Under the pieces are notes generated by a model. The model searched no databases and was not told where the DNA came from. It worked only from the letters and a program-made list of their open reading frames with translations. Both the position numbers and the translations under genes were made by a program. A stretch of 64,000 nucleotides of DNA from Aliarcobacter sp. (GTDB taxonomy: Bacteria > Campylobacterota > Campylobacteria > Campylobacterales > Arcobacteraceae), in contig JAQTXB010000002.1 of the NCBI GenBank assembly GCA_028688995.1, positions 62,001-126,000 on the forward strand, in the 5' to 3' direction. How positions within the stretch are numbered: the stretch's first letter is position 1; each line of letters begins with the position of its first letter. This document shows positions 25,872-36,794 of this stretch, in pieces.

Positions 25872-27926
25872 TTATGCTTTTTGAACAAATGAAGATAATA
25901 TATCTCTATGTGTTCCACCAAAATTTATTGTTAATTTATAATCCTTACCAGCATTTGTAGCTTTTACTACTCTTCCCATTCCAAAAATCTTATGTTGAAC
26001 AAGATCACCTTTTTTGAAACCAGATTGTTTTTCAATAGTTAAACTTCCTTTAATAAGTCCACTTTCACTTAAAAATCTGCTTTTTGTAAGCATTGTTCTT
26101 TTACCCTTATAAAATCGAGAATGAACAAATGATAAAGTTAAATTATCCATAGCTCTTGTAATTGCCACATAACCTAATCTTCTCTCTTCTTCTAAATCAC
26201 AGCCATCTCCAGTAATAGGGAAAAAACCTTCTTCAAAGCCAATTATAAAAAGTTTTTTAAACTCTAAACCTTTTGAAGCGTGAATACTCATCATAGATAC
26301 AGCTTCACCATTATATTCATCACTTTCACTCTCAAGTGCAATTTCATTTAAAAAATCTTTTAAATCTAAATGGGGATTTTGAATGAAATAATCTCTAATA
26401 TATCCATAAAATTCATCGATATTAGCCTGTCTTTCAAAACCATCTGGTAAATTGTCATATGAAGCTCTATAATCAAAAGTTTCCTCAAAACTATCAAAAA
26501 ATTTCATTTTTGACTCTGTTAATAACTCTTTCAAATCTAAAATTGAGGCTTCAAACACTTTTAATGTTCTAGCATTCTTTTTACCAACTATTGAGCTTAT
26601 TTCATCAGAATCTAACTGTTGAATTAAATCAAAAATTGATTTTCCTGTCTCAATTGATTTCTCTTCAAGTTTATCAATTGTTGTTTTTCCAATGCCACGT
26701 TTTGGTTTATTTATTACTCTTTTAATTGAAAAATTATCATTTGCATTAGTTAAAATTCTAAAATATGCTATTAAATCCTTGATTTCTGTTCTTTCATAGA
26801 ATTTCATTCCACCAACTAATTTATAATTTAAACCAGCTTTATTAAATCCCTCTTCTAAAGATCTTGATAAGGCATTTACTCTGAATAAAATTGCAATATG
26901 TTTTGGACTAGTTCCATTATCAATTAATTGTTTAATATCTTCAATTATTTTTCTTGTTTCTTCATTTTCATCTTGTGATTCATAAATTCTGATTGAATCA
27001 CCTTTTTGTCTTGTTCCAATTAATTTTTTACCAAGTCTATCACGGTTATGTTCAATTAACTGATTTGCATGATTCAAGATTGTATCTGTTGATCTATAAT
27101 TTTCTTCAAGTTTAACTACATTTGTATTTTCAAAATGTTCAGAAAAATTTAAAATATTTTTAATTGTAGCTCCACGCCAACCGTAAATAGATTGGTCATC
27201 ATCACCAACTACACAAAGATTATTATGGCTTGTGCATAACAATCTTAAGAGTCTATATTGAAGTTCATTTGTATCTTGGTACTCATCAACCATAATATAT
27301 TGATATTTTTGACTAATTTCTTCTGCTAATTTTTGATTTTTACTTAATATTCTATATGGTAGTAATAATAAATCATCAAAATCTACAAGATTATTTTTTT
27401 CTAAATAAGCTTCATATTTTTCATAAATTTCTGCGATTTGTTGATAAAGTTTTAACTGAGCTGCGCTTTTTGCTTCACTTGGAGTCAAGAGTGAATTTTT
27501 ATATTTTGAAATTTCAGCTACTAATAATGATGTTGTAATCTCTTTATCAATTGATTTTATAATTCTTTTTTTATCATCTGTATCTATTATTATAAAATTG
27601 TTTTTTCTATTTAATTCACTCATATGAAATTTTAAAAAGAGAAGTCCAAATTTATGAAAAGTACATAAAAGAGGTGGAGTATTTATCATCGACGAATCAA
27701 GCATTGAAAAGGCTCTTTCTCTCATTTCACTTGCTGCTTTGTTTGTAAAAGTAAGAGTTAATATCGATCTGGGGTCTATACCAATTGATATTAAGAATGC
27801 CAGTCTAGTGGTTATGGTTTTTGTTTTACCAGAGCCAGCACCTGCTAATATTAGCATTGGTCCATCTATGTGTTGTGCAGCAGTTTTTTGCGATTCATTT
27901 AGTGATGATAATAAATTTTCAGACAT
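25872..27926 (-). CDS. UvrD/Rep family ATP-dependent DNA helicase
   Basis: The 684-residue superfamily 1A helicase unwinds DNA 3' to 5' in repair and replication restart. It has the Q-motif LNESQKTAA, Walker A AGAGSGKTKT near 29-38, motif II VDEYQDTNE, motif III VGDDDQSIYGWRGA, motif IV/V VNALSRSLEEG and SIHASKGLEF, and motif VI YVAITRAMDNL. The C-terminal domain with FKKGDLVQHKIFGMGRV is the UvrD/PcrA-type tail. It is the first gene of a minus-strand operon with truB, ispE and smpB. Whether it is best named uvrD, rep or pcrA is not resolvable here. Confidence 0.95.
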   Translation of the reverse strand: MSENLLSSLNESQKTAAQHIDGPMLILAGAGSGKTKTITTRLAFLISIGIDPRSILTLTFTNKAASEMRERAFSMLDSSMINTPPLLCTFHKFGLLFLKFHMSELNRKNNFIIIDTDDKKRIIKSIDKEITTSLLVAEISKYKNSLLTPSEAKSAAQLKLYQQIAEIYEKYEAYLEKNNLVDFDDLLLLPYRILSKNQKLAEEISQKYQYIMVDEYQDTNELQYRLLRLLCTSHNNLCVVGDDDQSIYGWRGATIKNILNFSEHFENTNVVKLEENYRSTDTILNHANQLIEHNRDRLGKKLIGTRQKGDSIRIYESQDENEETRKIIEDIKQLIDNGTSPKHIAILFRVNALSRSLEEGFNKAGLNYKLVGGMKFYERTEIKDLIAYFRILTNANDNFSIKRVINKPKRGIGKTTIDKLEEKSIETGKSIFDLIQQLDSDEISSIVGKKNARTLKVFEASILDLKELLTESKMKFFDSFEETFDYRASYDNLPDGFERQANIDEFYGYIRDYFIQNPHLDLKDFLNEIALESESDEYNGEAVSMMSIHASKGLEFKKLFIIGFEEGFFPITGDGCDLEEERRLGYVAITRAMDNLTLSFVHSRFYKGKRTMLTKSRFLSESGLIKGSLTIEKQSGFKKGDLVQHKIFGMGRVVKATNAGKDYKLTINFGGTHRDILSSFVQKA

Positions 27927-28041
27927 TTTTTCTCCAATAATAGATTATTATATCATATATTATATAAATTCATTATTGCTCTTAATTATTCTATATATAA
28001 ATAAATGTTATTATAATCATAATTTATTTATGGAGGTTATG

Positions 28042-28938
28042 ATGCTTAACGATTTTGCAAAACTAGAAACTTTTCTTACTGTTGTTAGAGAAAAGTCCTT
28101 TTCAAAAGCTTCAGCAAAACTTGGTATTTCGCAACCTGCTGTTACACAACAAATGAAATTTATAGAAGATTATTTAGATGTCCAAGTAGTTGACCGAAAG
28201 AAAAATGGTATTAGACTTACCAAAGAAGGTCAAATGCTCTATGCAATAGCTTTAAAAATAGAAAAATGTGTTGCAAATGGTGAAAAAGAGTTATTAAAAA
28301 TTATGAACAAAAATGTTACTTTTGTTTTTGGTGCATCATTTATTATTGGAAATTATATATTACCAAGATTTTTAAACAATTTAAAAGAGAATATTCACAA
28401 TGATGTTTCGATTAATGTTTCAGTTTCTCATGAAGCAATTGAAGACTTATTAGATAAAAAAATTGATATTGCATTAGTAGAAAATTATGTTCCAAATGAA
28501 GATATTATTTATAGAGAATGGATGGAAGATGAAATTGTAATTTTTTCTAATCAAAAATTGCCAGCAAAGGCAAAAGCAGAAGATTTATTATCTTATAAAT
28601 GGGTATGTAGAAATCCTGAATCAAATACTAGATTATTATTTAAAGAAAATCTTGAAAAAGCAAATTTTCCTGATTGTGATACTTTTAATGTTACAAGCGA
28701 AGTTACATCAGCAACTACAATTGTGCAAACTGTTTTACATTCAGATAAAACACAAACTCCAACAGTTTCTATTGTTTCAAGAAATGCTATTGAATCACTA
28801 TTAAAAGCAGGAGCATTATTTGAATCAAGAATCAATAATCAAAGAATGTTAAGAAAACTATATATTGCTTATAGAAAAGATAGAAAACATGATGCATTTA
28901 TTGAAAATGTAGTTGATTATCTACTTAAAATGAAATAG
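28042..28938 (+). CDS. LysR family transcriptional regulator
   Basis: The protein of 298 residues has the N-terminal winged-helix with AKLETFLTVVREKSFSKASA and the recognition helix SQPAVTQQMKFIEDYL. A substrate-binding domain follows, beginning with FVFGASFIIGNYILP. The open frame runs much further upstream inside uvrD on the other strand. The start is placed at the ATG at 28042 (or 28039) because GGAGG sits just before it and LysR proteins begin here. It is divergent from uvrD and has its own terminator, so it is monocistronic. Its target and ligand are unknown; no divergent metabolic gene points to them. Confidence 0.92.
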   Translation: MLNDFAKLETFLTVVREKSFSKASAKLGISQPAVTQQMKFIEDYLDVQVVDRKKNGIRLTKEGQMLYAIALKIEKCVANGEKELLKIMNKNVTFVFGASFIIGNYILPRFLNNLKENIHNDVSINVSVSHEAIEDLLDKKIDIALVENYVPNEDIIYREWMEDEIVIFSNQKLPAKAKAEDLLSYKWVCRNPESNTRLLFKENLEKANFPDCDTFNVTSEVTSATTIVQTVLHSDKTQTPTVSIVSRNAIESLLKAGALFESRINNQRMLRKLYIAYRKDRKHDAFIENVVDYLLKMK

Positions 28939-28966
28939 TACTAGGATTTTCCTAGTATTATTTTTT
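28939..28966 (+). terminator. Terminator of the LysR gene
   Basis: A perfect stem TACTAGGA (28939-28946) pairs with TCCTAGTA (28950-28957), followed by TTATTTTTT. The left arm sits at the stop codon. Confidence 0.85.
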
Positions 28967-29927
28967 AATAATTAAATCCCACTTTTTCCAAAGCTAATCT
29001 AATATTTTTCATTTGAGTGTGTTTATCTCTACACCAAGAAGGTGATAATAATGTGCTATCATCAATTCCAGCTGTTATTCTTTGAACTGAAATATTTGAT
29101 GGTAAAATTACAATTGATTTTACAACTGTATCAATATAAAGTTCTTCACTAATTGGAGTAAATTTACCTTTTTTAAATTCATTTGTTAAAAGTGTATTTT
29201 TAACCACATACAAAGGATGAAACTTAATTGAATCTACATTTAATTCAACTGTTTGTCTAAATGTTTCAAGCATCATCTCTTGAGTTTCATCTGGTAAACC
29301 ATAAATTAAATGTCCACAAACATTTAATCCTTTTTCCTTACTTCTTTTTATCCAATATTTCATATTAGAAGAAGTGTCTCCACGATTAACTCTTACTAAA
29401 GTTTCATCATAAAAAGATTGAATTCCATACTCAACCCAAATCTCTTTAGTTTTAGATAATTCAACTAAATAATCTAAAATCTCTTCACTAACACAATCTG
29501 TTCTAGTTCCAATACTAAGTCCAATTACATTATCAAAACTTAATGCTTTTTCATACAAAGCTTTTAATGTACTAATTGGTGCATAAGTATTTGTAAAAGA
29601 TTGAAAATAAACAATAAACTTTTTAGTTCCAAATTTATTCTCTAGTCTTTTTTTAGTCGCTAAAAATTGCATTTCTAATTGTTTTAATTGATTATCTAAG
29701 TAAGGATTTTCATTGATTTTTGGATTTAATTTAAACTTAGTTTTTTTCTCTTGTAGATTTGGAGAGAAAGAATCATTTTCACAAAATGAACATCCTCCCT
29801 TTGCTACCGTTCCATCAATATTTGGACATGTAAATCCAGATATTGAAATTGGAACTTTATAAACTTTTTCACCAAATTTTTCTTTTAAATATCTTCCGAT
29901 AGTTAATACGTTTTTTAATTCACTCAT
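28965..29927 (-). CDS. Radical SAM protein, TIGR01212/YhcC-like
   Basis: The 320-residue protein has the spaced radical-SAM cysteines in GFTCPNIDGTVAKGGCSFC (a long spacing before the CxxC pair, as in this family), then ENDSFSP. IVYFQSFTNTYAP and LSIGTRTDCVSEEILDYL in the barrel, and WVEYGIQSFYDETLVRVNRG further on, are family signatures. The family is widespread but its reaction is not established. It is the last gene of the trxB-dapB-purF run, one base after purF. Confidence 0.9.
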   Translation of the reverse strand: MSELKNVLTIGRYLKEKFGEKVYKVPISISGFTCPNIDGTVAKGGCSFCENDSFSPNLQEKKTKFKLNPKINENPYLDNQLKQLEMQFLATKKRLENKFGTKKFIVYFQSFTNTYAPISTLKALYEKALSFDNVIGLSIGTRTDCVSEEILDYLVELSKTKEIWVEYGIQSFYDETLVRVNRGDTSSNMKYWIKRSKEKGLNVCGHLIYGLPDETQEMMLETFRQTVELNVDSIKFHPLYVVKNTLLTNEFKKGKFTPISEELYIDTVVKSIVILPSNISVQRITAGIDDSTLLSPSWCRDKHTQMKNIRLALEKVGFNY

Positions 29928-29928
29928 T

Positions 29929-31275
29929 CTACTCTTTTACGAAATAATCCCCATTAAAACTCTCTAGGGCATAATTTCTATCATTTCCAATTGCATTTAC
30001 TAAATCATCAACTGACAGATATTCTAAACTATCAGCTTCAATATATTTACAAACTTCTTCTTTACTCATATTATTTGAAATTAACTCTTCTTTATGTGGC
30101 GTATCAATTCCATAATAACATGGATATTTAATTTCTGGACTTGCAACTCTAAAGTGAACTTCTTTAGCACCAGCTTCTTTTAAAATTTTAACAATTCTTT
30201 TTGAAGTAGTTCCTCTTACAATTGAATCATCTATTACAAGTAATGATTTTCCTTCAATTAAAGATCTCATAGGTGAAAGTTTCATTTTAACTTTTAAATC
30301 TCTCATTTCTTGAGTTGGCTCAATAAATGTTCTTCCAATATAGTGATTTCTAATAATTCCATACTCAAAAGGAATTCCACTTTCTGCGGCATATCCTAAA
30401 GCTGCTGGAACTCCTGAATCTGGAACTGGAATAACCATATCTACTTTTATATGGCTACCTTTATCATTTTTTGCTAAAGCTTTACCCATATTTTCTCTAG
30501 TTCTATATACGTTTTTTCCATCAATTACAGAATCAGGTCTTGCAAAATAAACATATTCAAATGCACATGGTCTATATTCAGATTCGAATAATTGAATTGA
30601 TTCTGGTTCTTGATTTTCACTAAAAATCAGCATTTCACCAGGTCTAATATCTCTTATAAATTCAGCATCAACTAAATCAAATGCACATGTTTCACTTGCA
30701 ACTATATATCCACCGCTTTTTAATTTACCTAATGATAATGGTCTAATTCCATATCTATCCCTAATAACAAACTGTTTTGCTCTACTTTGAACAATAAAAC
30801 AATATGCACCGATAGTTCTTTGTAACGCTTCTTTAATTCTATCTCTTAATCTATCTTTAGTATTTTTTGCAATTAGATGAATTAAATTTTCAGTATCCAT
30901 TCCCGTTTGGAAAATTGCACCCCTATCGATTAAATCTTGTCTAACTTCATCTTTATTAATCAGATTTCCATTATGAACTATAGAAATTTCTCCAAGTTTA
31001 TATTTAGCATAAACAGGTTGAGCATCTAAAATTGAATCTCCACCTGCTGTTGAATATCTATTATGACCAATTGCCATATTACCTTTTAAATATTTTAATG
31101 CCTCGTCTGTAAATACTTCAGAAACTAAACCTCTATCTTTTTTTGTATAGATTTTTCCCTCACAAGATGATGAGATACCAGTAGCTTCTTGACCTCTGTG
31201 TTGCATTGCAAACAAAGCAACCGAAGCCAACCTTGCAGCATTATCATTACCATAAATTCCAACTATTGCGCACAT
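29929..31275 (-). CDS. purF: Amidophosphoribosyltransferase
   Basis: PurF makes phosphoribosylamine from PRPP and glutamine, the first committed step of purine synthesis. The 448-residue protein begins MCAIVGIYG, so Cys2 is the glutaminase nucleophile and no propeptide is encoded. The glutaminase segment AMQHRGQEATGIS and the PRPP-binding loop LLVIDDSIVRGTTSKR are intact. It follows dapB by 12 bases, a pairing I recall from Campylobacter. Confidence 0.97.
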   Translation of the reverse strand: MCAIVGIYGNDNAARLASVALFAMQHRGQEATGISSSCEGKIYTKKDRGLVSEVFTDEALKYLKGNMAIGHNRYSTAGGDSILDAQPVYAKYKLGEISIVHNGNLINKDEVRQDLIDRGAIFQTGMDTENLIHLIAKNTKDRLRDRIKEALQRTIGAYCFIVQSRAKQFVIRDRYGIRPLSLGKLKSGGYIVASETCAFDLVDAEFIRDIRPGEMLIFSENQEPESIQLFESEYRPCAFEYVYFARPDSVIDGKNVYRTRENMGKALAKNDKGSHIKVDMVIPVPDSGVPAALGYAAESGIPFEYGIIRNHYIGRTFIEPTQEMRDLKVKMKLSPMRSLIEGKSLLVIDDSIVRGTTSKRIVKILKEAGAKEVHFRVASPEIKYPCYYGIDTPHKEELISNNMSKEEVCKYIEADSLEYLSVDDLVNAIGNDRNYALESFNGDYFVKE

Positions 31276-31287
31276 ATTTGATTTTCC

Positions 31288-32061
31288 TTATAGACCTAAA
31301 GCGTCATTGATTGAGTATAATTTTGCATCTTTTCCAATTATCCATTTTGCAACTTTTATTGCACCTCTTGAAAAAGTGTTTCTTGCAGTTGCAGTATGGT
31401 TTAATTCTAGAAATTCTCCATCATTGTATAATCCAACAGTATGTCGACCTACAATATCTCCACCTCTTAAAGCCATAACTGCAATTTCATCTTTAGTTCT
31501 AGCACCAATATTTCCATCTCTCCCAGAAATTCTTACATCATCTAAATCTAAATCTCTTGCACTTGCAGCATGTTCAGCCAATGTTAAAGCTGTTCCTGAC
31601 GGTGAATCAACTTTATGTCTATGATGTTGTTCAACTATTTCAATATCAAAATCTCTTAATGTTTTAGAAGCAAGTGCTACAAGTTTATTTAAAACTGCAA
31701 CTCCTAGACTCATATTTGTTGCATATAAAATAGGTACAATTTTACTAGCTTCTAACAATAAATTTTGCTGATGCTTGTTAAATCCAGTAGTTGCAATAAC
31801 AAGAGGTTTTCTTCCTCCATTTTCAACAACTTCTGTTAAAAGTAATTCTGTTGCAGCAGGTGCACTAAAATCAATAATAACATCTGAAGAATCAAATAAT
31901 ATTTTCATATCATTTGTCACAATTGTATCAGCAGCTAAGTTTTTTACTAATTTACCATTAACATGTACTACTGATGCTCTTGCTTCACTATCATTTGCTA
32001 AATCATCAATTAATAATGACCCAACTCTTCCTGTACTTCCTAAAATACCTATTTTAATCAT
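31288..32061 (-). CDS. dapB: 4-hydroxy-tetrahydrodipicolinate reductase
   Basis: DapB reduces hydroxy-tetrahydrodipicolinate in lysine and meso-diaminopimelate synthesis. The 257-residue protein has [13 protein letters not shown] for NAD(P)[12 protein letters not shown], and the catalytic segment [18 protein letters not shown] with the His pair and Lys. C-terminal [14 protein letters not shown] is also typical. LysA for the last step is encoded at 57899. Confidence 0.97.
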   Translation of the reverse strand: MIKIGILGSTGRVGSLLIDDLANDSEARASVVHVNGKLVKNLAADTIVTNDMKILFDSSDVIIDFSAPAATELLLTEVVENGGRKPLVIATTGFNKHQQNLLLEASKIVPILYATNMSLGVAVLNKLVALASKTLRDFDIEIVEQHHRHKVDSPSGTALTLAEHAASARDLDLDDVRISGRDGNIGARTKDEIAVMALRGGDIVGRHTVGLYNDGEFLELNHTATARNTFSRGAIKVAKWIIGKDAKLYSINDALGL

Positions 32062-32077
32062 TTTAAAAACTTTCCCC

Positions 32078-33007
32078 TTATCCTAAATATTCAATAATAT
32101 TAACAGCTGCTGTTGCACCATCACCAGCAGCACAAACTACTTGTTTTGGAGCATCAATTCTAATATCACCTGCTGCATAAAGACCTTTAACAGATGTTCT
32201 CATTCTTAAATCAACAATAACTTCACCTGCTTCATTTAAATCACATAAATATGAACCATCTTCTTGTTTTAAAGGAGCATTTAAAACATCACGTCCAACA
32301 AAAACAAAAACACCTGGTGTTGGTAAATCTCTGATTTCACCTGTTTCTCTATGCTTTACTTTAATACCTTGAACTCCACTCATATCACCATAAACTTCTT
32401 CAACAATTACATTTGTAACTTCTTCAATATTTTGGGCATGTTTCATATGTTCGATTGTACTTGGAGCTGCTCTGTATGTATCACGTCTGTGAACTAAATA
32501 AACTTTTGAACACATTTTTGATAAATAAACAGCTTCTTCAATAGCAGAATCTCCACCACCAATTACTGCAACTTCTTTTCCTCTATAGAAAAATCCATCA
32601 CAAGTTGCGCAAGTAGAAACACCTTTACCAAAAAATTCATTTTCACCTTTAAATCCAGCTCTTTTAGGAACAGAACCAGTTGCAATTAAAACTGTTTTTG
32701 CTTGAAATTCTTTTTTATCATTTGTAATTAAAGTAAAAACATCACCAGTTTTTGTAACTCTATCTATTTGAGCCATTTCATGTTTTAAACCAAATCTTTG
32801 ACATTGTTCTGGCCAATTTGCCATTAAATCCATACCTGAAACAACTTCAACTTGTCCTGGATAATTTTCAATTTCAGATGAGCTTGTAATTTGTCCTCCT
32901 GGCATTCCCATTTCAAACATAATTACATTTTTTAATCCACCTCTTGTTGCATATAAACCAGCTGTTAATCCTGCAGGTCCTCCACCGATAATTGCTAAAT
33001 CCAACAT
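32078..33007 (-). CDS. trxB: Thioredoxin reductase
   Basis: TrxB reduces thioredoxin with NADPH. The 309-residue flavoprotein has the FAD motif [19 protein letters not shown] at the N-terminus, the redox pair in [10 protein letters not shown], the NADPH motif [15 protein letters not shown] and the C-terminal YAAGDIR. Its partner trxA lies just upstream on the same strand but is separated by a terminator, so the two appear to be differently expressed. Confidence 0.96.
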   Translation of the reverse strand: MLDLAIIGGGPAGLTAGLYATRGGLKNVIMFEMGMPGGQITSSSEIENYPGQVEVVSGMDLMANWPEQCQRFGLKHEMAQIDRVTKTGDVFTLITNDKKEFQAKTVLIATGSVPKRAGFKGENEFFGKGVSTCATCDGFFYRGKEVAVIGGGDSAIEEAVYLSKMCSKVYLVHRRDTYRAAPSTIEHMKHAQNIEEVTNVIVEEVYGDMSGVQGIKVKHRETGEIRDLPTPGVFVFVGRDVLNAPLKQEDGSYLCDLNEAGEVIVDLRMRTSVKGLYAAGDIRIDAPKQVVCAAGDGATAAVNIIEYLG

Positions 33008-33101
33008 ATTAAATCCTTATTTTTTATTAAATAATTTATAGTATTTTTTGAAGCGTTAATAATACAAAAATATTTGTAAGTTATAGGTTAAACGCAACAT
33101 T

Positions 33102-33135
33102 AAATATTAAAGATAAACTTTATCATTTAATATTT
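33102..33135. repeat. Long AT-rich inverted repeat upstream of trxB
   Basis: AAATATTAAAGATAA (33102-33116) is complementary to TTATC plus TTTAATATTT (33120-33135) with a single bulged A, giving a 15-base-pair hairpin with a short loop. It lies between the trxA terminator and trxB, so it could act as an operator or as a leader hairpin for trxB. The rest of the gap 33008-33169 shows no gene. Confidence 0.5.
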
Positions 33136-33169
33136 TATATCCTGATTAATTTGAAAAATATTTGAAATA

Positions 33170-33202
33170 AAAAAAGGGAGAAGTTTTCACTCCTCCCTTT
33201 TA
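33170..33202 (-). terminator. Terminator of trxA
   Basis: On the minus strand AAAAGGGAG pairs with CTCCCTTTT and a run of T follows. It lies 22 bases after the trxA stop. Confidence 0.82.
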
Positions 33203-33223
33203 TAACATCTTTTATTGTTTATA

Positions 33224-33541
33224 TTATAATAATGAATTGATTTTATCAGTAAATGCTTGTTTAGAAGAAGCACCTACCATAGTTTCAACAACTTCACCAT
33301 TTTTCATAAATAAAATTGTAGGAATTGATCTAATTCCGTATTTAACTGCTAAATCTTGTTCTTCATCTGTATTAACTTTACAAATGTTAGCTTTTCCTTC
33401 GAAATCAGCTGCTAATTCTTCAATTACTGGAGCAATCATTCTACAAGGTCCACACCATGGAGCCCAAAAGTCTACCATTGATACGCCAGCTTTTGTAACT
33501 TCTTCAAAATTTGCAGGAGTTAATTCAATATATTTTCCCAT
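33224..33541 (-). CDS. trxA: Thioredoxin
   Basis: The 105-residue protein has the active-site WAPWCGPCRMI, then the cis-proline region RSIPTILFMKNGE and the C-terminal VGASSKQAFTDKI. It is a standard small dithiol reductant recycled by TrxB. It is divergent from alaS and ends in its own terminator. Confidence 0.98.
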   Translation of the reverse strand: MGKYIELTPANFEEVTKAGVSMVDFWAPWCGPCRMIAPVIEELAADFEGKANICKVNTDEEQDLAVKYGIRSIPTILFMKNGEVVETMVGASSKQAFTDKINSLL

Positions 33542-33728
33542 TTTATTTCCTTATTATTAAATTGTAAATTTCATTTTTAACTAATTATATTTATATGTAT
33601 AAATAAATCTTAATCATTATAACTTGACGAAACTTAAATTTAGTTTTACATTTTTTAACTTTTCACTAATCAAGGCTAAATAATTTTTTTGTTAAAATAA
33701 GAGAATTTAATTTAAAATGGATAATTTT

Positions 33729-36284
33729 ATGGATATCAGAAAAGAATATTTAGAGTTTTTTAAAAGTAAAGGTCATGATGTAATTTCATCAATGCCACTA
33801 GTTCCAGATGATCCTACATTAATGTTTACAAATGCTGGAATGGTTCAATTTAAAGATATTTTCACAGGTGCAATTCCAAGACCTGCAAACCCAACTGCAA
33901 CTTCATGTCAATTATGTGTAAGAGCTGGTGGAAAACACAATGACTTAGAAAATGTTGGTTATACAGCACGTCACCATACACTTTTTGAGATGTTAGGTAA
34001 TTTCTCTTTTGGAGATTATTTTAAAGAAGATGCCATTGCTTATGCTTGGGAATTTATCACTGTTAATTTAGCTCTTCCAATTGAAAAACTGTGGGTAACT
34101 GTTCATGATAATGATGATGAAGCATTTAATATTTGGACAAAATTTATTGATCCATCAAGAATTATAAGATTTGGGGATAAAGATAATTTTTGGGCAATGG
34201 GCGATACAGGAGCTTGTGGTCCTTGTAGTGAAATTTTCTATGACCAAGGGGAAGAACACTTCAATAGTCCTGAAGATAAAATGGGTGGAGATGGTGATAG
34301 ATTTTTAGAAATCTGGAACTTAGTATTTATGCAATATGAAAGAACTGCCGATGGGAAATTGAATCCACTTCCAAAACCATCAATTGATACAGGTATGGGA
34401 CTTGAAAGAGTTATTGCAATTAAAGAAGGTGTTTTAAATAACTTTGATTCTTCAAACTTCAAACCAATTATTGAAAAAATTGAAGAACTTGCAGGTAAAA
34501 AAACAACAACTGAAAATATTGGTTCATACAGAGTAATTGCAGATCATTTAAGAGCTACATCATTTATGTTATCGCAAGGTATTCTTTTTGGAAATGAAGG
34601 AAGACCTTACGTATTAAGAAGAATTTTAAGACGAGCAGTTAGACATGGTTACCTTTTAGGATTTAGAAAACCATTTATGGCAAAACTTCTTGATACCTTA
34701 ATTTCTATTTTGGGTGGACACTATACAGAATTAGTTGAAAAACAAAACTTCATAAAAGAGCAATTAACACTTGAAGAAGATAGATTCTTTAAAACAATTG
34801 ATTTAGGTATGTCACTATTTAATGAAGAATTAGCAAATACAAAAGAAATTTTCTCAGGGGAAGTTGCATTTAAATTATATGATACTTATGGATTCCCTTT
34901 AGACTTAACAGAAGATATGTTAAGAGATAGAGATTTAAAAGTTGATTTAAATAAATTTGATGAATTAATGAATGCACAAAAAGCAATGGCAAAAGCAGCT
35001 TGGAAAGGTAGTGGTGACACTGCGAATGAAGGTGATTTTAAACAATTAATTGAAAAATATGGAATAAATGAATTTGTTGGTTATGACAATGTTACTTACA
35101 AATCAAAAATTTTAGCTCTATTAGATGAACATTTTAAAGAAGTGAAAACTCTAGAAAAAGGCTCAATTGGTTGGGTTATGTTAGATAAAACTCCATTTTA
35201 TGCAACAAGTGGTGGACAAACTGGTGATATTGGAGCATTAGAAAACAATAAACATGTGGCAATTATTAAAGAAACTTCTAAATTTCATGGTTTAAATCTT
35301 TCAAAAATAAAAGTTGAGCATGATACTTTAAGTCAAAACGAAACAGTTGATGCAGTTGTTGTAAATAGATATGAAATTGCAAAACATCACAGTGCTACGC
35401 ACCTTTTACAAAGTGCTCTTAGAATGGTTTTAGGAGAAACAGTTTCTCAAGCTGGTTCTTTAAATGAATCAAATAGATTAAGATTTGACTTTACATATCC
35501 AAAAGCAATGACTACATTTCAAATTGATGAAGTTGAAGATTTAGTAAATACAATGATTTCAAGAGGAATCGCTGGAAATGTAGATGAATTACCAATAGAA
35601 GAGGCAAAAAATAAAGGCGCTATTGCTATGTTTGGTGAAAAATATGGTGATATGGTTAGAGTTGTAAGCTTTAGTGATGTTTCTGTTGAATTTTGCGGGG
35701 GAACTCACGTAAGAAATACAGCTGATATTGGAAGTTTCTATATTGTAAAAGAATCAGGAGTAAGTGCAGGAGTAAGAAGAATTGAAGCTGTTTGTGGAAC
35801 TGCTGCGATTGCTTATACTAAAGAAATTATTAATTCAATGAATGAAATTAAAGCGGAAATTAAAAATAATGATGTAATTTCAGGAATCAAAAAATTAAAA
35901 GAACAAATCAAAGATTTAAAAAAAGAAGTTGAAACTGCACTTAGTCAAACATCTGCGCCAATTAGTGAAGAAGTTATTGGTGATACAAAAGTTGTTGTTG
36001 CTGTTGTTGAAAATGGTGATTTAAAGAAAATTGTTGATGATATGAAAAATGCAAATGATAAACTTGCAATTTTACTTTTGCAAGCAAAAGATGACAAAGT
36101 ATTAATTGTTGCAGGAAGTAAAAATACAAATATCAAAGCTGGTGAGTGGATTAAAAATATTGCACCAATCGTTGGTGGTGGAGGTGGAGGAAGACCCGAC
36201 TTCGCACAAGCTGGTGGAAAAGATGTAACAAAAGTTGAAGATGCAAAAGTTGCTGCTTTAACTTATGCAAAAGAAAATTTATAG
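33729..36284 (+). CDS. alaS: Alanyl-tRNA synthetase
   Basis: AlaRS charges tRNA-Ala and edits Ser and Gly. The start is placed at the Met of [11 protein letters not shown], the usual family N-terminus. An in-frame ATG four codons earlier (33717) is also possible, and ribosome sites are weak for both. The class II catalytic core shows [16 protein letters not shown] and [18 protein letters not shown]. The editing domain has the zinc motifs HHSATHLL and FCGGTH, and the C-terminal domain has the glycine run before RPDFAQAGG. The gene is 851 codons long, which is normal. In Campylobacter alaS is next to maf, as I recall; here about 7 kb separates them. Confidence 0.97.
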   Translation: MDIRKEYLEFFKSKGHDVISSMPLVPDDPTLMFTNAGMVQFKDIFTGAIPRPANPTATSCQLCVRAGGKHNDLENVGYTARHHTLFEMLGNFSFGDYFKEDAIAYAWEFITVNLALPIEKLWVTVHDNDDEAFNIWTKFIDPSRIIRFGDKDNFWAMGDTGACGPCSEIFYDQGEEHFNSPEDKMGGDGDRFLEIWNLVFMQYERTADGKLNPLPKPSIDTGMGLERVIAIKEGVLNNFDSSNFKPIIEKIEELAGKKTTTENIGSYRVIADHLRATSFMLSQGILFGNEGRPYVLRRILRRAVRHGYLLGFRKPFMAKLLDTLISILGGHYTELVEKQNFIKEQLTLEEDRFFKTIDLGMSLFNEELANTKEIFSGEVAFKLYDTYGFPLDLTEDMLRDRDLKVDLNKFDELMNAQKAMAKAAWKGSGDTANEGDFKQLIEKYGINEFVGYDNVTYKSKILALLDEHFKEVKTLEKGSIGWVMLDKTPFYATSGGQTGDIGALENNKHVAIIKETSKFHGLNLSKIKVEHDTLSQNETVDAVVVNRYEIAKHHSATHLLQSALRMVLGETVSQAGSLNESNRLRFDFTYPKAMTTFQIDEVEDLVNTMISRGIAGNVDELPIEEAKNKGAIAMFGEKYGDMVRVVSFSDVSVEFCGGTHVRNTADIGSFYIVKESGVSAGVRRIEAVCGTAAIAYTKEIINSMNEIKAEIKNNDVISGIKKLKEQIKDLKKEVETALSQTSAPISEEVIGDTKVVVAVVENGDLKKIVDDMKNANDKLAILLLQAKDDKVLIVAGSKNTNIKAGEWIKNIAPIVGGGGGGRPDFAQAGGKDVTKVEDAKVAALTYAKENL

Positions 36285-36290
36285 GAAATA

Positions 36291-36773
36291 GTGTTGATTG
36301 ATTTATTCAAAAGTTATTCATCAATAATTGTTTTTTTACATGTAATATCTGCAGTAATTTGGGTAGGAGGAATGATAGCAATCAGATTTGCTATTCATTA
36401 CTCTATGCAAAATATTGAAGATCCAAAAATAAAACTCTCACGTACATTAGAAAATCTAAAAAGATTTTTTAATATGGTAATTCCAGCTATTGCTACACTT
36501 TTAATCACTGCTATTATAATGATAATTGCTTTAGGATTTAAAGGAACAGAACTTTATAGCATTGTTATATTTAAAGAAATTATCTGGTCAATAATGACAA
36601 TAATTTTTATAACAATATATATAAAAAGAAACAAAGCACAAAAAGCTTTTGATAGTGGAGATTTTGCAAGTGCAAAAAATGGTCTACTTCCAATAGCAAC
36701 TTATTTTATACCTATAAATATAGCTTTAGGATTAATTGCTATATTTTTAGGAATAACTCTAAGAGGATTTTAA
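36291..36773 (+). CDS. Four-helix membrane protein, CopD-like in pattern
   Basis: The 160-residue protein has four predicted membrane helices. The first holds IIVFLHVISAVIWVGGMIA, a His and Trp-Val-Gly-Gly pattern shared with CopD and HemJ-type membrane proteins that may bind heme or copper. Helix 2 is near 62-82, helix 3 near 92-110 and helix 4 near 138-157. The start is GTG at 36291 or TTG at 36294, after AGGA at 36283-36286, and the gene follows alaS by 6 bases. Function is unknown. Confidence 0.72.
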   Translation: MLIDLFKSYSSIIVFLHVISAVIWVGGMIAIRFAIHYSMQNIEDPKIKLSRTLENLKRFFNMVIPAIATLLITAIIMIIALGFKGTELYSIVIFKEIIWSIMTIIFITIYIKRNKAQKAFDSGDFASAKNGLLPIATYFIPINIALGLIAIFLGITLRGF

Positions 36774-36781
36774 AATCCTCT
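36762..36781. terminator. Perfect palindrome after the membrane gene, possible bidirectional terminator
   Basis: AGAGGATTTTAAAATCCTCT is a perfect 20-base palindrome overlapping the stop codon at 36771. It lies between convergent genes. It lacks an immediate T run, so termination is plausible but not certain. Confidence 0.5.
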
Positions 36782-36794
36782 AACCTTTATTTAA

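Noticed and set aside
27739-28041. Long upstream extension of the LysR frame inside uvrD.
   Set aside because: It is antisense to uvrD and lies before the GGAGG ribosome site and the normal LysR N-terminus.
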